NCBI GenBank assembly: GCA_028698395.1
Contig: JAQVDG010000014.1
Span: forward strand, 1 to 16,130
Direction of reading: 5' to 3'
DNA length: 16,130 nucleotides
Source of the DNA: Weeksellaceae bacterium
GTDB lineage: Bacteria; Bacteroidota; Bacteroidia; Flavobacteriales; Weeksellaceae
This document shows positions 6,444 to 14,098 of the stretch, one piece after another; the first letter of the stretch is position 1; every line of letters starts with the position of its first letter. The notes under the pieces were generated by a model, which saw nothing but the letters and a program-made list of their open reading frames with translations, was not told where the DNA came from and ran no database searches. A program made the translations under genes and the position numbers.

Positions 6444-8831
6444 ATGGATAATCAGGATTCTAATATATCGCAACAAGAACACCAAGGAGAAAGTTCTTTT
6501 TCTTTAATTGATATACTTTATTTACTCAAGAAAAACCTGCATTGGTTTATTTTAGGTGTTTTAATCGCTTGGACGGTAGCTTACGTTTATTTAAGATATA
6601 CACCCAATGTTTACAGTGCATCTTCAAAAGTTTTAATCAAAGAAGACCCAAGTAATATCGGTTCAGAGTTGAGTGTTTTAACTTCTCGCGGCTTAGTAGG
6701 GAGCGATTATAAGCCTTCTATTGTCGATCAGGTTGAGATTTTTCAATCTAGAAGATTAATTGGTAAAGTTGTGCAAAATCTTCAGTTAAATATTCGTTAT
6801 TTCACAGAAGGGCGTGTAAAAATAAGGGAGTTATTCCAAGAAGAATCTGCAGTAAAAGTCAGTGTACTGACAAAAGATTACACTCCTATGGATTTTGAAG
6901 TTTTAATCAAATCAAAATCTGAAATTCATGTTATCAGTAATGGTACTATTTTAAAAACATCTTTTGGTAAAACCCTGAATTTCAATGGAAATGAAATTAT
7001 TATTCTTCCACAAAATCCAGATAGAATTCGAGTCAATTCAACAACACGAGTATCCATAATTTCCATGGATACCGCAATCAGCATATACAAAGGAAGTATT
7101 TCTGTCAGTCCTTTAAAAGAAGGTTCTGTCGTAATGATTTCTATGGTAGATTATATCACGGATCGCGCTACTTTGGTCATTGACGAATTGGTGAATCAAT
7201 ACAGCGAAGATGCCATTACCGATAAGCGATTAGTCGGAGAAAAAACCACACAATTTATTGAAGACCGATTAGAAAAAGTTTCACAAGACCTTGAACTAAG
7301 CGATCGTGAGGTTGAAGGATTTAAAAAAGGAAATAAAATGGTGGATTTAGGTTCTGAAGGTGGAATCAGCTTATCAGAATCTTCCCGAAACCGAAGCCTT
7401 CTTTTGAATCAAAGTAATCAGCTCAATATGGCAAATTACATGGAAGATTACTTAAAAGAAAATAAAAATGAGTTAATTCCTGTTAATATCGGCCTAACTG
7501 ATGGAGCGGTAAATACCAATGTAGGTAAATACAACGAATTGATTCTGGCAAGAATGGATATGCTGAATTATTCCACAGAAACAAGTTCTATTATCCGTAA
7601 TTTAGATGAAAAAATAAAAGAAATAGAAACTAATCTCTTTGCCAGTTTAGGAAATTATAAAAAAACACTTCAAATTACTTTAAACCAAATTGAAAGAGAA
7701 GAAGGTCAAATTGCTTCAAAAATTCAAATTTATCCCACGCAAGAAAAAGAATTCAAGGGACTTTCCCGTCAACAACAAATCATTGAATCGCTGTATTTGT
7801 TTTTACTGCAAAAAAGAGAAGAAAATGAAATTACCAATGCAGTTACGCCTTCTCCTATTAAAGTAGTTGACTATGCTTTCAGCAGTAAAAATCCGGTTTC
7901 TCCAAAAAAGAAAATCATTTATTTAATGGCAACAGCGATTGGAGTGGTGGTTCCTTACGGTATTCTTTATTTATTGTTTTTACTGAACACAAAAGTTCAA
8001 AGTCGAAGAGATTTAGAAAAAACCGGAATTTCTGTTATTGGTGAAATCCCGAATATGAAAAAGCTGGAAATTATTCAAAAAAACGACCAAAGTTTCTTTG
8101 CAGAAGCTTTCCGTATTCTCCGAACCAATATCAATTTTTATTTTTCAGGTAAAAAAGAAGGAAGTAAAAATATTTATGTTACCTCAACTTTGAGTGGTGA
8201 AGGAAAAACAATAATTTCAGTTAATTTAGCTCTTATTTTAGCTGCTGCAAAAAAATATCGAGTACTCTTATTAGGTGCAGACATTCGCCATCCTAAAATT
8301 CTGAAAGTTTTAGATAAAAAGAAATTAAAAAAGCACAAAGGTCTAACCGAATACTTATCAGACAGTCAATTGAATCTGAACGACATACTGATTACAGATA
8401 ACGAGCACGGAATCGATGTCATCCACGCAGGAACTATTCCACCTAATCCGGCTGAATTATTGATGAACGGACGACTTCAAGAATTATTAGATGAGGCTAA
8501 TTCCATTTACGATTACATCATAATTGATACCGCACCGGTCGGTTTAATAGCGGATACACAATTATCCATCAATAAAGCTGATTTGGTTCTGTATGTAGTC
8601 CGATTTAATTATTTAGATAAACGACTTCTGCAAATTCCGATTGACTTACATAAAAACATGAAAATAGCCAATATCACTTTACTTCCAAACGACGTAAAAG
8701 AAGGAAGTGGAGGTTATGGATATGGTTACGGATATGGCTATGGTTACCGATATGGCTACGGATATGGCGTAAACCAACCTAGAGGATGGAAAAAATATGT
8801 TTCAAAATGGTTCGGTCCTAAAACCGATTAA
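6444..8831 (+). CDS. Wzc-like polysaccharide co-polymerase / BY-type tyrosine autokinase
   Basis: This 795-residue inner-membrane protein controls chain length and export of a surface polysaccharide and autophosphorylates on tyrosine. A first membrane helix lies at about 33-50, a periplasmic Wzz-type and coiled-coil region at about 55-480, and a second helix at about 491-512. The cytosolic kinase has the E554-x2-R557-x2-R560 oligomerisation motif, Walker A at 581-589 (Lys588), a Walker A' segment L-G-A-D-I-R at 610-615, and Walker B I-I-I-D ending at Asp695. The first Asp of the usual Walker A' D-x-D-x-R is Gly611; Asp613 and Arg615 are kept. The C-terminus carries nine tyrosines in a Gly-Tyr repeat (residues 757-775), the likely autophosphorylation cluster. 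It pairs with the upstream Wza-like protein. No low-molecular-weight tyrosine phosphatase gene (Wzb) is seen here. Confidence 0.93.
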   Translation: MDNQDSNISQQEHQGESSFSLIDILYLLKKNLHWFILGVLIAWTVAYVYLRYTPNVYSASSKVLIKEDPSNIGSELSVLTSRGLVGSDYKPSIVDQVEIFQSRRLIGKVVQNLQLNIRYFTEGRVKIRELFQEESAVKVSVLTKDYTPMDFEVLIKSKSEIHVISNGTILKTSFGKTLNFNGNEIIILPQNPDRIRVNSTTRVSIISMDTAISIYKGSISVSPLKEGSVVMISMVDYITDRATLVIDELVNQYSEDAITDKRLVGEKTTQFIEDRLEKVSQDLELSDREVEGFKKGNKMVDLGSEGGISLSESSRNRSLLLNQSNQLNMANYMEDYLKENKNELIPVNIGLTDGAVNTNVGKYNELILARMDMLNYSTETSSIIRNLDEKIKEIETNLFASLGNYKKTLQITLNQIEREEGQIASKIQIYPTQEKEFKGLSRQQQIIESLYLFLLQKREENEITNAVTPSPIKVVDYAFSSKNPVSPKKKIIYLMATAIGVVVPYGILYLLFLLNTKVQSRRDLEKTGISVIGEIPNMKKLEIIQKNDQSFFAEAFRILRTNINFYFSGKKEGSKNIYVTSTLSGEGKTIISVNLALILAAAKKYRVLLLGADIRHPKILKVLDKKKLKKHKGLTEYLSDSQLNLNDILITDNEHGIDVIHAGTIPPNPAELLMNGRLQELLDEANSIYDYIIIDTAPVGLIADTQLSINKADLVLYVVRFNYLDKRLLQIPIDLHKNMKIANITLLPNDVKEGSGGYGYGYGYGYGYRYGYGYGVNQPRGWKKYVSKWFGPKTD
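8712..8768 (+). repeat. Imperfect hexanucleotide tandem repeat encoding a Gly-Tyr tract
   Basis: Nine and a half copies of a GGNTAY unit lie in frame near the 3' end of the kinase gene, encoding six Gly-Tyr pairs, one Arg-Tyr (CGATAT at 8748), two more Gly-Tyr pairs and a final Gly. A longer unit is also visible: GATATGGCTA occurs at 8731-8740 and again at 8749-8758, 18 bases apart, pointing to past duplication. Third-base variation keeps the array imperfect. Confidence 0.9.
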
Positions 8832-8844
8832 ATTTAAATTTATA

Positions 8845-8870
8845 TAAAATAGGATTGTAGCCTACTTTTT
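8845..8870 (+). terminator. Possible weak terminator after the Wzc-like gene
   Basis: TAGG (8850-8853) and CCTA (8861-8864) can pair around a 7-base loop. Upstream A residues partly pair with the T run at 8866-8870, after one mismatch. The stem is short, so the call is tentative, but it sits 14-40 bases after the stop codon and ahead of an independent promoter. Confidence 0.35.
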
Positions 8871-8895
8871 ATCTGAAAAATCTATTCGGTTAAAA

Positions 8896-8926
8896 TTGCC
8901 CTATACTAAATAAAACCTTATTTTTG
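8896..8926 (+). promoter_or_regulatory. Bacteroidetes-type promoter for the DUF3078 protein gene
   Basis: TTG at 8896-8898 and a perfect TAnnTTTG (TATTTTTG, 8919-8926) are separated by 20 bases, matching the Bacteroidetes primary-sigma consensus. Transcription would start near 8932, giving a leader of about 28 bases to the ATG at 8960. The box overlaps an in-frame TTG at 8924-8926, which decides against using that codon as the translation start. This is the best promoter match in the window. Confidence 0.65.
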
Positions 8927-8959
8927 CACCGTTTTTTTATATCCCTAATTAATTTAATC

Positions 8960-10051
8960 ATGAAGAAATTTGGTTTTTTAATTATTCTTTTATCAATTTT
9001 TCCAATTTATGCCCAAACGGTGGATGGTTCCGGAAACTTACAAGTTTCAAGTCAAAAATATATAAAAACAAAATCAGCAAGTAATCGACTTCAAGGTTGG
9101 TATATCAGTGGAAATAACACCTTGCAATTCAATCAGGCTGCTTTTTCATATTGGATGGCCGGAGGGGTCAACTCCTATTCTTTAGTTGCCAGTGTGGATT
9201 ATGAATTCAATTTTACAAAAGGAAGACATATTTGGGACAATCGTATTTTATTAAATTATGGCGTTTTGCGAAATGAAGGAGAAGATTACAGAAAATCCAA
9301 TGACGTAATCGACCTAACTTCATCTTACGGTTATGAGTTTGTAAAACACTTCTATTTTGCCGCTTCTACCAACTTCAAAACACAATTTTCTGAAGGTTGG
9401 GACTATGGAACACAAGATGAAGAAACCGGAAAATATAAAAAAATATCCAACTTTATGGCACCCGCTTATCTATCATTCGGAATCGGGGTGGACTATAAAC
9501 CTAATGATAATCTACAATTGAATTTCCATCCGTTTACCTCCCGATTTGTAATCGTAATGGACAAAGATTTTCAATACAAAGGAAGTTATGGTCTAAAAGA
9601 AGATGGTGATAAATACGTACATGAATTTGGTGCTTTTATAGGTGCACGTTACAAACTGAATGTTTTCAAAAATATTTCTTACGACAGCCGTTTGGGAATT
9701 TATACCAATTATTTAAAATCAGCAGTTAGTTCCATGGATTTCGCTTATCAAGGTGTCTTGGACATGAAAGTAAACAGTCTTATTTCAGCTCAGGCAACTG
9801 TAAATATTTACTACAATGAAAATCAAATCAAAAGAACACAGTTAAAACAAACTTTTGGAGTAGGAATTTCTTATAAATTCAACAATACCAAAAAACTACA
9901 ATCAAAAGATGAAAACTTACCACCACCACCTACTTTGGAAGAATTACAGCATCAGATAAATGAAGCTCAATCAAAAGTTGAGGAAGCCAATAAGAATTTA
10001 GAAGAAGCACAGCAAAAATTCGAGCAAGCACAAAGCGAAGAAGCCTTATAA
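8960..10051 (+). CDS. DUF3078-type outer-membrane protein with C-terminal coiled-coil tail
   Basis: The chosen start gives 363 residues beginning M-K-K, with a signal peptide over residues 1-19. An in-frame TTG 36 bases upstream was rejected because it lies inside the promoter and would spoil the signal peptide. The body (about 40-310) is a chain of amphipathic strands. A segment with the pattern of an asparagine- and Gly-Gly-rich first strand, F-S-Y-W-M-A-G-G-V-N-S at about 63-73, is what I associate with the Bacteroidetes DUF3078 family. The strands end at a G-I-S-Y-K-F segment around residue 308. Then come a P-P-P-P linker (about 324-327) and about 35 residues of Glu/Gln/Lys/Ala-rich helix with heptad spacing, very likely a coiled coil. 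The family has no known biochemical function; a membrane-anchored structural role is only a guess. The gene is monocistronic, with its own promoter and terminator. Confidence 0.8.
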   Translation: MKKFGFLIILLSIFPIYAQTVDGSGNLQVSSQKYIKTKSASNRLQGWYISGNNTLQFNQAAFSYWMAGGVNSYSLVASVDYEFNFTKGRHIWDNRILLNYGVLRNEGEDYRKSNDVIDLTSSYGYEFVKHFYFAASTNFKTQFSEGWDYGTQDEETGKYKKISNFMAPAYLSFGIGVDYKPNDNLQLNFHPFTSRFVIVMDKDFQYKGSYGLKEDGDKYVHEFGAFIGARYKLNVFKNISYDSRLGIYTNYLKSAVSSMDFAYQGVLDMKVNSLISAQATVNIYYNENQIKRTQLKQTFGVGISYKFNNTKKLQSKDENLPPPPTLEELQHQINEAQSKVEEANKNLEEAQQKFEQAQSEEAL

Positions 10052-10055
10052 AATC

Positions 10056-10086
10056 AAAAAGCCACTGTTTTAAAGTGGCTTTTTTT
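10056..10086. terminator. Strong bidirectional terminator between convergent genes
   Basis: GCCACT (10061-10066) pairs with AGTGGC (10074-10079) around a 7-base loop, extended by A-T pairs (10056-10060 with 10080-10084). A T run (10080-10086) follows on the plus strand, and the A run 10056-10060 gives the matching U run on the minus strand. It starts 5 bases after the DUF3078 stop codon. On the other strand it contains the last codons of the TrmH-family gene, whose stop codon (10070-10072) lies in the loop. Confidence 0.85.
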
Positions 10087-10609
10087 GTAATTCTTCATAA
10101 AATTTCCACAGAACAATTCCCGCACATACGCTAATATTCAACGAATGTTTGGTTCCCCCTTGTGAAATTTCCAAACAAGCATCGCTTTGGTTTATAACAG
10201 ATTGCTGCACGCCCTCCACTTCATTCCCAAAAACCAAAGCATATTTTTCATTTATTTGCGTTTTAAAATCAACTAAATCTTGACTTCCATCGGTTTGTTC
10301 CACAGAAAAAATCGTATAATTTTTTGATTTTAATTCCAAAATCACCGATTCAATATTTTCCGCATATTCCCAATCCACACTTTCTGTTGCCCCTAAAGCT
10401 GTTTTCCGAATTTCTTTATGCGGAGGTTGGGCTGTAATTCCACATAAATAAATTTTTTCAATCAAAAACGCATCTGAAGTTCTAAAAACCGAACCCACAT
10501 TATACATACTGCGAACATTATCCAAAATCACAACTACCGGAATTTTATCCACTTCCTTAAATTCTTCCACACTCAATCGATTTAATTCCTCTAATTTCAA
10601 CTTTTTCAT
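10070..10609 (-). CDS. TrmH/SpoU-family RNA 2'-O-methyltransferase
   Basis: The 179-residue protein is a SPOUT-fold methyltransferase that would transfer a methyl group from S-adenosylmethionine to a ribose 2'-OH in tRNA or rRNA. All three SpoU motifs are visible. Motif 1 has Asn31, Arg33, Asn37, Gly39 and Arg43 (N-V-R-S-x-x-N-V-G-S-V-F-R). Motif 2 is F-G-N-E-x-x-G at 127-133. Motif 3 runs from about 147, with G-G-T-K-H-S-L-N at 151-158. The chain is close to the minimal SpoU length and has no N-terminal substrate-binding extension, so the RNA target cannot be told. The Pro usual in motif 3 (I-P) is Ser149. The gene stands alone, and its 3' end runs into the shared terminator. Confidence 0.92.
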   Translation of the reverse strand: MKKLKLEELNRLSVEEFKEVDKIPVVVILDNVRSMYNVGSVFRTSDAFLIEKIYLCGITAQPPHKEIRKTALGATESVDWEYAENIESVILELKSKNYTIFSVEQTDGSQDLVDFKTQINEKYALVFGNEVEGVQQSVINQSDACLEISQGGTKHSLNISVCAGIVLWKFYEELQKKPL

Positions 10610-10655
10610 GCCGCAAAAGTCGAGATTTATTTTTTAATCCTTTCAAAAACAAGCA

Positions 10656-10682
10656 TTGAAAACCTTAAATTTCTTAAATTAG
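10656..10682 (+). promoter_or_regulatory. Weak promoter candidate for the methylmalonyl-CoA mutase gene
   Basis: TTG at 10656-10658 and TAAATTAG at 10675-10682 are 16 bases apart. The second element differs from TAnnTTTG at one position, and the spacing is slightly short. A start near 10688 would give a leader of about 20 bases. The 98-base gap between the divergent genes must hold promoters for both; nothing convincing was seen for the minus strand. Confidence 0.25.
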
Positions 10683-10707
10683 CCCATTCAATCCGATTTT
10701 TCTTAAA

Positions 10708-12834
10708 ATGGCAAAACGTAAAGATTTTTCAAAACTAAATTATCGCTCAATTTCATCCTCACAAGACAATTCAGCAGAAAAATTTGAATTGGACAATTTA
10801 CAAGTGAAAAGTAATTATTCAGCTAAAGACAATGAAAATTTCATTTATAAAGATAATCTTCCGGGAATTCCACCTTTTATGCGCGGTCCTTATACAACTA
10901 TGTACGTAAGAAAACCCTGGACGATTCGCCAATATGCTGGATTTTCAACAGCTGAAGAATCCAATGCTTTTTATAAAAGAAATTTAGCTGCCGGACAAAA
11001 AGGATTATCCGTTGCCTTTGATTTAGCAACACACAGAGGTTACGACTCTGATCACGAAAGAGTTGTAGGCGACGTAGGAAAGGCCGGAGTAGCCATTGAT
11101 TCCGTAGAAGATATGAAAATTTTATTCAACGAAATTCCTTTGGATAAAATTTCAGTTTCCATGACTATGAACGGTGCTGTTTTACCGATTTTAGCATTTT
11201 ATATCGTTACGGCAGAAGAACAAGGAGTCCAACAAAATCAACTCAGCGGAACTATTCAAAATGATATTCTAAAAGAATTTATGGTGCGTAATACTTATAT
11301 TTACCCACCCACTCCTTCCATGAAAATCATTGCAGACATTTTTGATTACACTTCTCGTCATATTCCTCGTTTCAATTCCATCAGTATTTCCGGTTATCAC
11401 ATGCAGGAAGCCGGAGCTACGCCCGTTTTAGAAATGGCTTACACTTTAGCAGACGGCTATGAATACGTAAAAACAGGTTTAAATTCAGGCTTGGATATTG
11501 ATGATTTTGCTCCGCGTTTATCCTTTTTCTGGGCAATTGGAATGAATTATTTTCAAGAAATTGCCAAAATGCGTGCTGCTCGTGTAATTTGGGCACAAAT
11601 GATGAGTGAATTTCATCCGAAAAATCCTAAATCTTTGATGTTAAGAACACATTGCCAAACTTCCGGATGGAGTTTAACCGAGCAAGATCCTTACAATAAT
11701 GTTAGCCGAACCGCAATTGAAGCTATGGCTGCAGCTTTGGGCGGAACACAATCATTACACACCAACGCCTTGGACGAAGCTATTGCGCTTCCTACCGATT
11801 TTTCTGCAAGAATTGCACGAAATACACAATTAATTATTCAAGAAGAATCTCAAATTTGTCGAACTGCCGATCCAATGGCGGGAAGTTATATGATAGAAGC
11901 TTTGACCGAGCAAATGATTCAAAAAGCTTGGGAATACATTGAAGAAGTTAAAGAATTAGGCGGAATGACCAAAGCCATTGAAGCCGGAATTCCTAAAATG
12001 AGAATTGAAGAAGCCGCTGCAAAAAAACAAGCCAAAATTGATTTTGAAGAAGATATAATTGTTGGTGTAAATTCTTATAAATCAAAATTAGAACAAGAAA
12101 ATTTAGAGATTTTAGAAATTGACAATACAGCGGTTCGCCAAAGTCAAATTGAGCGAATAAAAAAGGTGAAATCCGAAAGAAATCAAGAAAAAGTAGATGA
12201 AATTTTAACTCAATTAACCGAATGTGCCAAAACCGGAAAAGGAAATTTATTGGAACTTTCCATCGAAGCTGCACGAAGAAGATTGACTTTAGGAGAAATT
12301 TCAAGTGCTTTAGAAAGTGTTTTCGGGCGACACAAAGCACAAACCAAATCCGTTCAAGGTGTTTATGTTATGGAAGCAAAACAAAATAATTTATTCATTG
12401 AAGCACGTCAACTTTCTGACAAATTCACTGAAAAATTCGGTAGAAGACCTCGAATTATTGTTTCAAAAATGGGACAAGACGGGCATGACAGAGGTGCAAA
12501 AGTAGTGGCAACCAGTTATGCCGATATGGGTTTTGATGTGGACATTGCACCACTTTTCCAAACACCTGCAGAAGTTGCTAAACAAGCTGTTGAAAATGAT
12601 GTTCATATTTTAGGCGTTTCTTCTTTGGCTGCCGGACACAAAACCTTAGTTCCGGAAGTTGTTGAAGAGCTGAAAAAATACGGTCGTGACGATATTTTTG
12701 TAGTAGTCGGAGGTGTAATTCCAAAACAAGATTATGATTTTCTATATGAACACGGAGCGCATGCTATATTTGGCCCCGGAACTAATTTAGCCATTTCTGC
12801 CATTGAAATTTTAAAGAAATTATTAGAGCAATAA
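10708..12834 (+). CDS. Methylmalonyl-CoA mutase, large (catalytic, B12-binding) subunit
   Basis: The 708-residue enzyme interconverts (R)-methylmalonyl-CoA and succinyl-CoA with adenosylcobalamin, in cytosolic propionate/succinate metabolism. The N-terminal TIM-barrel domain shows the family's F-M-R-G-P-Y-x-x-M-Y segment (about 57-66), then the R-Q-Y-A-G-F-S-x-x-E segment, and [14 protein letters not shown] about residues 104-117. The C-terminal cobalamin domain (about 580-705) has the base-off signature D591-x-H593-x-x-G596, with His593 as the lower cobalt ligand, plus the downstream S-S-L and G-G segments. The length matches single-chain catalytic subunits such as E. coli ScpA. No mutA-like small-subunit gene adjoins it: a divergent methyltransferase gene is upstream and a membrane protein gene 18 bases downstream. 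The usual symbol is mutB or scpA, depending on whether a partner exists. Confidence 0.95.
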   Translation: MAKRKDFSKLNYRSISSSQDNSAEKFELDNLQVKSNYSAKDNENFIYKDNLPGIPPFMRGPYTTMYVRKPWTIRQYAGFSTAEESNAFYKRNLAAGQKGLSVAFDLATHRGYDSDHERVVGDVGKAGVAIDSVEDMKILFNEIPLDKISVSMTMNGAVLPILAFYIVTAEEQGVQQNQLSGTIQNDILKEFMVRNTYIYPPTPSMKIIADIFDYTSRHIPRFNSISISGYHMQEAGATPVLEMAYTLADGYEYVKTGLNSGLDIDDFAPRLSFFWAIGMNYFQEIAKMRAARVIWAQMMSEFHPKNPKSLMLRTHCQTSGWSLTEQDPYNNVSRTAIEAMAAALGGTQSLHTNALDEAIALPTDFSARIARNTQLIIQEESQICRTADPMAGSYMIEALTEQMIQKAWEYIEEVKELGGMTKAIEAGIPKMRIEEAAAKKQAKIDFEEDIIVGVNSYKSKLEQENLEILEIDNTAVRQSQIERIKKVKSERNQEKVDEILTQLTECAKTGKGNLLELSIEAARRRLTLGEISSALESVFGRHKAQTKSVQGVYVMEAKQNNLFIEARQLSDKFTEKFGRRPRIIVSKMGQDGHDRGAKVVATSYADMGFDVDIAPLFQTPAEVAKQAVENDVHILGVSSLAAGHKTLVPEVVEELKKYGRDDIFVVVGGVIPKQDYDFLYEHGAHAIFGPGTNLAISAIEILKKLLEQ

Positions 12835-12852
12835 CCGCTTTTCTTTTATAAA

Positions 12853-13368
12853 ATGAGAAATTTTTTACAGATACTTCAAAAACTATTCTGGATTATTTTT
12901 CCGACAATTATTGTTTGGTTTATTCTCTATTTTTCAATTGGAGAACGATTTTCTATTTATTTTACTGACCGCACTTTTGCGTCCTATTTTCCATATATCT
13001 TAGTGTTTTCCACTGCGGTTTCTATTTATGGAATTTTCATTCTTTTGATTCATTCTCAACGAAAAAAATGGATAAACATTCTGCTTTTTACCAGTGGATT
13101 GCTTTTTGCTTCTCTTCCATTTCTAATCTATCACGGTTATTTTCAACATCAATGCCATTTTTGGAATCAAAAGATAACCGAATCTCAGCCTTTGTTTGTC
13201 AGTAAAATAGATGATTCAGAAAAAATTAGCGAAATAAAAATCGAATGTATTACCGAGCAAAAAGAACAAACAAAAATTGTTTTTTTGAAAGAATTTACTC
13301 CTTTTTTTAATTGGATTCAGGAAATTGACATTCAAAATTTAGATAATTTTTGGAAAAAGGTAGAATAA
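12853..13368 (+). CDS. Unrecognised membrane protein with three predicted helices
   Basis: I do not recognise this 171-residue protein. Hydrophobic segments at about 8-28, 45-66 and 73-93 should cross the membrane, with a basic S-Q-R-K-K-W loop (about 68-73) between the second and third. By the positive-inside rule that loop is cytosolic, which puts the C-terminal domain (about 95-171) on the periplasmic side. That domain is soluble and charged, has Cys102 and Cys129, and shows an alternating strand pattern. No catalytic motif is evident. The gene starts 18 bases after the methylmalonyl-CoA mutase stop and probably shares its transcript, but nothing ties it to that pathway. The frame uses codons like its neighbours and looks genuine. 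Confidence 0.7.
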   Translation: MRNFLQILQKLFWIIFPTIIVWFILYFSIGERFSIYFTDRTFASYFPYILVFSTAVSIYGIFILLIHSQRKKWINILLFTSGLLFASLPFLIYHGYFQHQCHFWNQKITESQPLFVSKIDDSEKISEIKIECITEQKEQTKIVFLKEFTPFFNWIQEIDIQNLDNFWKKVE

Positions 13369-13426
13369 TTTCATTCATTTTTCCTCAAAAACAACAAACT
13401 TTGCAAACTATATTTTATCTGAAAAC

Positions 13427-14098
13427 ATGACTTTACTTCATATCGAAACATCCACCAAAAATTGTTCAGTTGCCTTCTCAAGAAATGGAGAAATTCTTTG
13501 TCTTTGCGAAGAATATGATGAACAATACGGTCATTCTGAAAAACTTCATCAATTCATAAATTGGGCATTGGAAGGTGCAGAAATCGAGTTAAAAGATTTG
13601 GACGGTGTGTGTGTTTCCAAAGGACCGGGTTCTTTTACCGGTTTACGAATCGGAGTTTCGGCTGCCAAAGGTTTTTGTTATGGTTTGGAAATTCCATTAC
13701 TTTCGTTGAATTCATTGGAAATTTTAGCACAAACACAAATTAATCAGAATTATGACTTAATTATTTCGATGATTGATGCGCGTCGAATGGAAGTTTATAC
13801 CGCCATTTTTGATGGAAAAGGAAACCAAATTTCTGAAATCGAAGCTAAAATTTTGGATGAAAACTCTTTTATGGAATTTGTTGATAAAAAAGTAGTCTTC
13901 GTAGGCGATGGCGTTAAAAAAAGCAAATCGGTTTTGCAACTTCCAAAGGCTGATTTTTTAGAAAACATTCATCCTTCTGCTCAAAATATGATGGATTCAG
14001 CTGAAAGGAAATTCAATAATAAGGAATTTGAAGATGTTGCTTATTTTGAACCTTTTTATTTGAAAGAATTTCAAGCCGGAAAGAAAAAATTGAGTTAA
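13427..14098 (+). CDS. tsaB: tRNA threonylcarbamoyladenosine biosynthesis protein TsaB
   Basis: TsaB is the non-catalytic partner of TsaD in making the t6A37 modification of ANN-decoding tRNAs in the cytosol. The 223-residue protein has the ASKHA fold signature M-x-L-L-x-I-E-T-S-T at the N-terminus, a conserved H-S-E-x-L-H helix at 36-41, and the hallmark G66-P-G-S-F-T-G-L-R-I-G76 loop. The length is normal for the family. The start follows 58 bases after the preceding gene, with no clear promoter. The gene overlaps the convergent histidine kinase by 4 bases, so both stop codons share a TTAA palindrome (14095-14098). Confidence 0.94.
   Translation: MTLLHIETSTKNCSVAFSRNGEILCLCEEYDEQYGHSEKLHQFINWALEGAEIELKDLDGVCVSKGPGSFTGLRIGVSAAKGFCYGLEIPLLSLNSLEILAQTQINQNYDLIISMIDARRMEVYTAIFDGKGNQISEIEAKILDENSFMEFVDKKVVFVGDGVKKSKSVLQLPKADFLENIHPSAQNMMDSAERKFNNKEFEDVAYFEPFYLKEFQAGKKKLS

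Noticed and set aside
8712..8768. Tandem repeat as a CRISPR or phase-variation on/off tract
   Set aside because: Units are 6 bases, contiguous and in frame, encoding the expected tyrosine-rich tail; there are no spacers, and length change would not shift the frame.
8829..8842. Perfect 14-base palindrome TAAATTTAAATTTA at the Wzc-like stop codon
   Set aside because: Pure A/T low-complexity sequence; palindromes of this kind arise easily here and no operator function can be argued.
8924..8959. In-frame TTG start 36 bases upstream of the DUF3078 gene start
   Set aside because: It lies inside a consensus -7 promoter element, and the added residues would precede an otherwise normal M-K-K signal peptide.
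10609..10645. Minus-strand promoter for the TrmH-family gene (TTG, 22-base gap, GACTTTTG)
   Set aside because: The -7 candidate ends only a few bases before the start codon, so transcription would begin at or inside it; a leaderless start is possible but unsupported.
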